DNA of 17,292 bases, from positions 1 through 17,292 of the forward strand of contig JAHJXC010000018.1 in NCBI GenBank assembly GCA_018827845.1, read 5' to 3'. Made by a program: the position numbers and the translations under genes. The notes beneath the pieces were generated by a model, which was not told where the DNA came from, made no database searches, and saw nothing but the letters and a program-made list of their open reading frames with translations. The DNA is from Patescibacteria group bacterium. GTDB taxonomy: Bacteria; Patescibacteriota; Minisyncoccia; UBA9983. Shown in pieces: positions 1 to 5,512 of the stretch (position 1 is its first letter; each line of letters starts with the position of its first letter).

Positions 1-1
1 A

Positions 2-2197
2 CCATCGCCAGTTTTTTCTCCATTTCCATCATCACCGACCCCGGTGGTCGGCCCAGACACTCCAGGAATAATTGAACCGAAATTTAATGCCTCTTCCCTG
101 CCTTATCCCGGTTTTGGAGGCGGAGGCGCGCCGCCAACATTAACACCCGAGCCATCTCCTGAACCTTCGCCAGAACCAGAGCCAAGCCCGGATGTTGAAG
201 AACCATCTCCATCTCCATCTCCATCAATAAGTCCAGAACCTACACCAGAACCTATACTTACACCAACACCAGTGCCAACTCCGCAGCCACTGGATATTGT
301 CATAAACGAAGTTGCATGGGCAGGCACATCCCAGCAAACCAGCCAGGATGAATGGATAGAACTTTATAACAGAACTTCCTCTTCAGTTAATCTTGATGGC
401 TGGATTTTATATTCAGAAACTGATCTTAAACCATGGATAAATCTTGCAGGAGATATTCCTGCGAATGGATATTATCTTATTGAAAGAACAGACGATAATA
501 CCATCACCGATATTCCTGCTGATCTTGCAGTTTCTTTTGGAAACGGCCTTAATAACAATGGCGAAGTTTTAGTTCTTTCCTACGCTTCTACCACGATTGA
601 CCAGACTGTTTTGTGCGTTGGATGGCGTTATCAATGGCCTCCGTGCTATGACTACAGTTATTACAATTACACAATGGAAAGAGTGGATCCGGATGTTGCA
701 GGAAATAATGTTTCTAACTGGGGCATTAACAATACTTTGATTATGAACGGAAAAACCGCCAAAGACGGCGTTATATACGGCACGCCCAAAGCAAGAAACA
801 GCGTTAATTATCTTATTGCCGGAGGGAGGTCAACTATTTCCTCTGATATTACTTTGAAAAAATCGCTCAGCCCTTATATTGTATATAATCAGGTTCAGAA
901 TTTTAGCGAAAATGCCATTTTGACTATTGAGCCGGGCGTGGTCATTAAATTTTATAATGATTCCGGCCTGACCTTTTCAGGCAATTCAAAAATAATTAGC
1001 CAAGGAACAGCAGAAGAGCCGATTGTTTTTACCAGTCTTTATGATGATGAATATGCTGGAGATACGAACAATGACGCTACCACAACTTTGCCTAGCACCG
1101 GCGGCTGGTATGGCATGAGGATTGAAACCAGTAACAAAGAATCGGTTTTTGACCACACAATTTTCAGATACGGAGGAAAATTTTACTCTGGCTGGGGCAT
1201 TGCCATTGATTTAGGCAGGGCAAATTTAACTGTGCAAAATTCTTTAGTTTCAATCACTAATTCCATTTTTGAATATTCTTTTGTGCACGGCCTGAAAATT
1301 CTTAATTCTGACTCAGTGGTTTCTGGAAATATTTTCAGGAATAATAACAACGAAAGAGATCCTGCGGGATATGCCGCTGCTCTTGTTGTTTCCGGTGGCA
1401 GTCCTTTGATCCAGAATAATAATTTTACTGAAAACGCGCGCGGTATTTATTTATCCGGCTCAACAGCCACGATGGATTCCAATGATTTTCAATCAAACAA
1501 AGGTGAGGCAATTTATTTTAGCGGGCCGTTCGGCAGTTTTATTAATAATTCAGGTTCAAATAATAATATAAACGGCATTTTTATGCTTGGGGAGATAACT
1601 TCAGCAGACGCCACTTTTACTATGCATCCCAATCCCTTGCCTTATGTAATGTCGAGATATGGCGCCGCTGTGGTTGCAAGTTCAACCCTCATTATTTCAA
1701 GCGGGGTTGTTATTAAATCAGACACATCTTTGGCAGTAAATGGCAATTTAATAATTGATGGCCAGGATCCAGACGATATTATTTTTACATCTTTGTATGA
1801 TGATAGCGTTGCTGGTGATACGGGCAATGATGGCGATACGAATCCTCCTCAAGCAGGCCAAGGTGGGGGCGTGGCCATATTAAATACAGGATCTTTGGAT
1901 GGCAAGGGTTTTACTATTCGCTACGCCGGATTCAACGGCTATATGGGACAAAATTCCGGAGGAATAATGATTGACAGTGCTTTGGTGAATATTTCAAACG
2001 CCTTGTTTGACAATAATTACCCGCATGGAATTTATGCGGTAAGTTCTCCAAGCATTGTTATTGAGAATACTTCTTTTGAGAATCATAATTATACAGGTTC
2101 GTGGGGAATAAAGGCGGCGCTGGCTGTTTATAATTCTACAACCACGCTTTCTAATGTTTCTTTTAAAAACAACCTGCTCGACATGATAAATGAATGA
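2..2197 (+). CDS. Surface protein with lamin-tail domain and beta-helix, 5' partial
   Basis: The reading frame is open from the window edge, so the true start and any signal peptide lie upstream; the GTG at 44 is only the first in-frame start-like codon and is unlikely to be the real one. In order, one sees a Pro/Ser/Glu/Thr-rich linker of PEPSP-type repeats (about nt 2-290), a lamin-tail-like domain beginning IVINEVAWAG and containing DEWIELYN and NLDGW (about nt 293-760), and then a long Asn/Ser/Gly-rich region with repeated short beta-strand motifs typical of right-handed parallel beta-helices. The helix region is internally duplicated: a module with GVVIK and FTSLYDD followed by an Asp/Asn-rich loop occurs near nt 930-1110 and again near nt 1700-1860. 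Such proteins are usually exported and located at the cell surface; that is inference here. There is no C-terminal membrane anchor or sorting signal, and the protein ends abruptly after SFKNNLL. It overlaps the next gene by 8 bases. Confidence 0.8.
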   Translation, partial: PSPVFSPFPSSPTPVVGPDTPGIIEPKFNASSLPYPGFGGGGAPPTLTPEPSPEPSPEPEPSPDVEEPSPSPSPSISPEPTPEPILTPTPVPTPQPLDIVINEVAWAGTSQQTSQDEWIELYNRTSSSVNLDGWILYSETDLKPWINLAGDIPANGYYLIERTDDNTITDIPADLAVSFGNGLNNNGEVLVLSYASTTIDQTVLCVGWRYQWPPCYDYSYYNYTMERVDPDVAGNNVSNWGINNTLIMNGKTAKDGVIYGTPKARNSVNYLIAGGRSTISSDITLKKSLSPYIVYNQVQNFSENAILTIEPGVVIKFYNDSGLTFSGNSKIISQGTAEEPIVFTSLYDDEYAGDTNNDATTTLPSTGGWYGMRIETSNKESVFDHTIFRYGGKFYSGWGIAIDLGRANLTVQNSLVSITNSIFEYSFVHGLKILNSDSVVSGNIFRNNNNERDPAGYAAALVVSGGSPLIQNNNFTENARGIYLSGSTATMDSNDFQSNKGEAIYFSGPFGSFINNSGSNNNINGIFMLGEITSADATFTMHPNPLPYVMSRYGAAVVASSTLIISSGVVIKSDTSLAVNGNLIIDGQDPDDIIFTSLYDDSVAGDTGNDGDTNPPQAGQGGGVAILNTGSLDGKGFTIRYAGFNGYMGQNSGGIMIDSALVNISNALFDNNYPHGIYAVSSPSIVIENTSFENHNYTGSWGIKAALAVYNSTTTLSNVSFKNNLLDMINE

Positions 2198-3737
2198 ATC
2201 AAAATATTATCTTCATATTGGACGGGCAAGTGATTTGGAAGGAAAAGACAGGATTGTTTACCGGCTTTTTGAGATTCTGCCCGGATTTTTGAGTGTCGGA
2301 ACTTTGGCTGGCATTGTTTTTTTCTCATGGCTGCTGCCGATTTGGACGGCTTTTTTTATTATTGCCTTTGACCTTTATTGGCTCATAAAAACCATTTATC
2401 TTTCCATGCACCTGCGCGCCAACTGGAAAAAGATGCGCCATCATCTAAAGATTGACTGGCAGGAAAGATTAAAAAATTTAAAACATGACCATATCTGGCA
2501 GATGATTCTCCTGCCTTTTTATAAAGAAAACGAGGATATTGTTTTTGCCACACTTGATTCTCTTTTAAGCAATAAATGGCCTAAAGACAAAATAATAATC
2601 GCGCTTGCTTATGAGGAGAGGGCAGGTGAGGAAGCTGAAAAAATTAGCCAGACCGCTATGGAAAAATATAAAGATAAGTTTGCCCACTTTTTAACAACTA
2701 AGCATCCCAAAGACATAGCAGGCGAAATGGCTGGCAAGGGATCAAATATTGCCTATGCTGCTGAAGAGGCGCGAAAGAAAATTTTAGATGTTAATAATAT
2801 TAAATATGAAGATGTGCTTGTTTCTGCTTTTGATATTGATACCCGGCCTTATGAACAGTATTTTTTATGCTTGGCATGGCACTTTCTCACTTGTGAAAAA
2901 CCATATCGTTCTTCTTTTCAGCCAGTGCCGGTTTATAACAATAATATCTGGGATGCGCCGGCGCTTTCGCGAGTGGTGGCCACTTCTGGAACTTTTTGGC
3001 AGATGATTCAACAGGAAAGGCCGGAGCGTCTAGCCACTTTTTCTTCCCACTCGGTTTCTTTTAAAACGCTTTACGAAATAGGGTACTGGCAGAAAAATAT
3101 GGTTTCCGAGGATTCGCGGATTTTTTGGAACGGCGTGATTTATTTTGACGGCGATTATCAGGTAGTGCCTCTTTCCTATCCGGTTTCCATGGATGCGAAT
3201 CTGGCCCCCACTTTTTGGCAGACAGCAAAGAATGTTTATAAGCAGCAGAGGAGATGGGCTTGGGGAGTGGAAAATCTTTCTTATGTTTTGTTTGGTTTTT
3301 TGAAAAACAAGAAAATTGAATTCAAGAAAAAGGCCAGACTGGTTCTTACTCAGCTTGAGGGTTTTTGGTCTTTAGCTACCAATCCTTTGATAATTTTCTT
3401 TTTGGGGTGGCTGCCTTTGGTGGTCGGAGGCCATGAATTTAACTCTATGCTTTTGTCTTACAACCTTCCGCGCGTGACGCGCGATATTATGACCTTGGCC
3501 ATGCTTGGGTTGGTGATGTCAGCCATAATTTCCACCACGCTTTTGCCTCCTAGGCCCGCTGGCAAATCAAAATTAAAATATTTCACCATCGTCATTCAGT
3601 GGATTTTAATTCCTTTTACCATTCCTGTGCTCGGAGCCATTCCAGGCCTTGATGCCCAGATTCGCCTCATGCTGGGTAAATACATGGGATTTTGGGTAAC
3701 GCCCAAGTATAGAAAAAATCATAAAAAAGAATTATAA
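2190..3737 (+). CDS. Membrane glycosyltransferase family 2
   Basis: A 515-residue processive-type GT2 enzyme that probably transfers sugars from nucleotide donors at the inner face of the membrane to make a surface glycan; the substrate cannot be told. Hydrophobic segments lie at about residues 29-70. The GT-A catalytic region then shows the acidic donor-binding triad DID at 215-217, an ED pair at 307-308 (SEDSRIFW) that fits the acceptor-side acidic motif, and QQRRW at 352-356, the QxxRW motif of processive GT2 enzymes. Three further membrane segments lie at about 391-414, 433-454 and 463-489. The start ATG lies inside the end of the upstream surface-protein gene with no Shine-Dalgarno sequence, so translation may be coupled to it. 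Pairing with a surface protein suggests a role in envelope or surface decoration, which is inference. Confidence 0.85.
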   Translation: MNESKYYLHIGRASDLEGKDRIVYRLFEILPGFLSVGTLAGIVFFSWLLPIWTAFFIIAFDLYWLIKTIYLSMHLRANWKKMRHHLKIDWQERLKNLKHDHIWQMILLPFYKENEDIVFATLDSLLSNKWPKDKIIIALAYEERAGEEAEKISQTAMEKYKDKFAHFLTTKHPKDIAGEMAGKGSNIAYAAEEARKKILDVNNIKYEDVLVSAFDIDTRPYEQYFLCLAWHFLTCEKPYRSSFQPVPVYNNNIWDAPALSRVVATSGTFWQMIQQERPERLATFSSHSVSFKTLYEIGYWQKNMVSEDSRIFWNGVIYFDGDYQVVPLSYPVSMDANLAPTFWQTAKNVYKQQRRWAWGVENLSYVLFGFLKNKKIEFKKKARLVLTQLEGFWSLATNPLIIFFLGWLPLVVGGHEFNSMLLSYNLPRVTRDIMTLAMLGLVMSAIISTTLLPPRPAGKSKLKYFTIVIQWILIPFTIPVLGAIPGLDAQIRLMLGKYMGFWVTPKYRKNHKKEL

Positions 3738-3738
3738 T
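3733..3738 (+). promoter_or_regulatory. Perfect -10 box eight bases before pheS ATG
   Basis: TATAAT lies across the glycosyltransferase stop codon, with 8 bases between it and the pheS ATG. Transcription would begin at or next to the ATG, giving a leaderless mRNA. No convincing -35 box is seen 16-18 bases upstream, and no Shine-Dalgarno sequence precedes the ATG. Confidence 0.45.
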
Positions 3739-3746
3739 AGAATCAC

Positions 3747-4490
3747 ATGAAGAAAGATAAAAATTGGCTGGATGTGACGGCGCCGGGGAAGAGGCCGGAA
3801 AGGGGGCATTTGCATCCCTTGACTTTGGTGCAGCAAAAAGCAGCGGATATTTTTACTTCCATAGGATTTGAAATTGCAGAGGGTCCGGAACTGGAAACAG
3901 AATATTATAATTTTAACGCTTTAAATATTCCCCAATATCATCCAGCAAGAGATTTAATGGACACATTCTGGACAAAAGACAATAAATTGATGCGGACGCA
4001 TACTTCGTCAGTGCAAGTCCGTTATATGGAGAATCCGCCAACTGGCGGACCTCCTTTTAGAATCATTGTGCCGGGCAGAGTTTTTAGATACGAGGCCACT
4101 GATGCTAGCCACGAGATTCAATTCTATCAATTAGAGGGACTGATGGTGGGCAAGAAAATTACTCTTGCTAATTTAAGGGGAGTGATGGAGACATTTTTTC
4201 AAAAATTTTTTAATAGCAAAGATATTGAAGTGCGATTGAGGCCTAGTTATTTTCCGTTTGTTGAGCCAGGGGTGGAAGTTGATATGAGAAGGAAAAAAGG
4301 AAAATGGATGGAAGTTGCCGGCGCAGGAATGGTTCATCCCAAAGTTTTGCAAAATGTCAAAATTGATCCGCGAGAATGGCAAGGCTTTGCCTTTGGCATG
4401 GGCATAGATCGGCTGGCAATGCTTAAATACAAAATTAATGACATTAGATTATTTTATTCAGGCGATTTAAGGTTTATCAAACAGTTTTGA
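3747..4490 (+). CDS. pheS: Phenylalanyl-tRNA synthetase alpha subunit, N-terminally minimal
   Basis: The catalytic subunit of PheRS, which with PheT charges tRNA-Phe with phenylalanine in the cytosol. The 247 residues begin almost directly in the class II catalytic core (WLDVTAPG then HLHPLT), whereas usual PheS is about 330-350 residues with an N-terminal coiled coil of some 80-90 residues that contacts tRNA; that arm is absent. An in-frame TAG at 3738-3740 just upstream of the ATG rules out an unrecognised longer start. Motif 2 is seen in PGRVFRYEATDASH with QFYQLEG, and motif 3 in FAFGMGIDRLAML near the C-terminus. It heads the cluster that includes pheT, but two genes (IVP-type and Nudix) separate the subunits. 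Identity is secure; loss of the coiled coil is seen directly, and its effect on tRNA binding is inference. Confidence 0.97.
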   Translation: MKKDKNWLDVTAPGKRPERGHLHPLTLVQQKAADIFTSIGFEIAEGPELETEYYNFNALNIPQYHPARDLMDTFWTKDNKLMRTHTSSVQVRYMENPPTGGPPFRIIVPGRVFRYEATDASHEIQFYQLEGLMVGKKITLANLRGVMETFFQKFFNSKDIEVRLRPSYFPFVEPGVEVDMRRKKGKWMEVAGAGMVHPKVLQNVKIDPREWQGFAFGMGIDRLAMLKYKINDIRLFYSGDLRFIKQF

Positions 4491-4508
4491 AATATCGACA
4501 TATCGAAA

Positions 4509-5020
4509 TTTCGAAATATCAATATGGCAAGTGTTAGAAAATTTGAAGATTTGATATGTTGGAAAAAGGCACGAGAATTGGCAAATTTTGTTTTTAATAT
4601 AACAGACAAACCAAGTTTCAGAGATTTTGATTTAAAAAGACAAATAAGACGCGCGTCAATATCACCGATGTCCAACATTGCCGAAGGTTTTGACAGGGGC
4701 ACTAGGGCGGAGTTTGTGGATGCGCTGTTTATCGCTAAAGGAGAGACTGGAGAAGTAAGAAGTCAATTATATATTTCTTTTGACAGAAGATACGTGACGG
4801 AACTGGAATTAGAAAAGGGATTAAAATTATGCGATGAATGTTCGCGATTAATACAAAGTTTTGCAGATAAAGTTAAAGGAGGTTCGCATAGGGGATTGCA
4901 GTTTAAGCAGGTGGCAAAACCAGATCCCATTAGAGATATAACAAAAGAACACTCACCCGAACTTTATGAAAGATTTTATGGGCAAAATAAATAATATATC
5001 GAAATATTGATATATCGAAA
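4509..5020. repeat. 17-base complementary ends around the IVP gene
   Basis: TTTCGAAATATCAATAT at 4509-4525 is the reverse complement of ATATTGATATATCGAAA at 5004-5020 except for one position (16 of 17). The left arm overlaps the IVP start codon at 4524. Each flank also holds direct repeats: GAAATATC twice in 4493-4520, and ATATATCGAAAT twice on the right (4996-5023). In RNA the arms could pair with the whole gene in the loop. This is seen in the sequence; function is inference. Confidence 0.7.
4524..4994 (+). CDS. Four-helix bundle protein, S23/IVP family
   Basis: A 156-residue protein of the 23S rRNA intervening-sequence protein family (TIGR02436-type four-helix bundle). The family hallmarks are all present: FEDLICWKKARELA near the N-terminus, then QIRRASISPMSNIAEGF, then EFVDALFIAKGETGEVRSQL. 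Members are small basic helical bundles; relatives are encoded inside rRNA intervening sequences, and the Avd accessory protein of diversity-generating retroelements shares the fold. Precise function is unknown. The gene sits between pheS and the Nudix gene, in a place where pheS and pheT are normally adjacent, and is bracketed by complementary AT-rich repeats with no Shine-Dalgarno sequence. The C-terminal 30 or so residues (from about 120) extend beyond the conserved core and are rich in Lys, Pro and Glu. The insertion-like setting suggests a small transferable module. Confidence 0.88.
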   Translation: MASVRKFEDLICWKKARELANFVFNITDKPSFRDFDLKRQIRRASISPMSNIAEGFDRGTRAEFVDALFIAKGETGEVRSQLYISFDRRYVTELELEKGLKLCDECSRLIQSFADKVKGGSHRGLQFKQVAKPDPIRDITKEHSPELYERFYGQNK

Positions 5021-5029
5021 TAAAAATTT

Positions 5030-5512
5030 ATGGAAAACAGAGATAAGAAAATTTTGACGCTTTGCATTATTCATCAGCATCCAATGGTACTGCTTGGTAT
5101 GAAAAAGAGAGGATTTGGAGCAGGAAGATGGAATGGATTTGGCGGAAAAGTCAATGAAGGGGAAGAAATCATTGAAGCGGCAAGGAGAGAATTATTGGAA
5201 GAGGCAAGGATTATTGTTGATAAAGTTGAACATGTTGGAATTTTGGATTTTTTTTGGAAAGACAAATCGGAAGTTTTGGAAGTCAATATTTTTAAAGCAA
5301 ATGATTTTAAGGGAGAGCCCGTTGAAAGCGAGGAAATGAAACCGGAGTGGTTTCATATTGACGAAATTCCATTTATGGAAATGTGGCCTGACGACAAGTA
5401 TTGGTTCCCTTTATTTTTAAAAGACAGAAAATTCATAGGAAGATTTTTATTTGATGACAGTGATAACATTCTTGAACAAGAATTAAGAGAAATGCAATCT
5501 TTAAATATATGA
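5030..5512 (+). CDS. MTH1-like Nudix hydrolase (oxidised purine nucleotide sanitiser)
   Basis: A 160-residue Nudix enzyme that probably hydrolyses 8-oxo-dGTP or related oxidised purine triphosphates to monophosphates, keeping damaged nucleotides out of DNA. Residues 23-41 (GMKKRGFGAGR followed by WNGFGGKV) and 117-125 (a WPDDKYWFPL block) closely match human MTH1/NUDT1 as I recall that sequence. The Nudix box spans about 39-61, with REL and EE in place but Arg where the usual final Gly stands. N35, D121 and D122 correspond to the MTH1 residues N33, D119 and D120 that recognise the oxidised base. The stop overlaps the pheT start as ATGA, so the two are likely translationally coupled. No Shine-Dalgarno sequence is seen. 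Family assignment is strong; the substrate is inferred from conserved binding residues. Confidence 0.9.
   Translation: MENRDKKILTLCIIHQHPMVLLGMKKRGFGAGRWNGFGGKVNEGEEIIEAARRELLEEARIIVDKVEHVGILDFFWKDKSEVLEVNIFKANDFKGEPVESEEMKPEWFHIDEIPFMEMWPDDKYWFPLFLKDRKFIGRFLFDDSDNILEQELREMQSLNI

Noticed and set aside
103..327. Antisense open frame rich in Gly, Ser and Asp
   Set aside because: It is the mirror of the proline-rich repeat linker on the plus strand; repeats of PEPSP codons leave the opposite strand open.
4491..5023. Diversity-generating retroelement, suggested by the Avd-like four-helix bundle
   Set aside because: No reverse transcriptase or template/variable repeat pair is present in the window.
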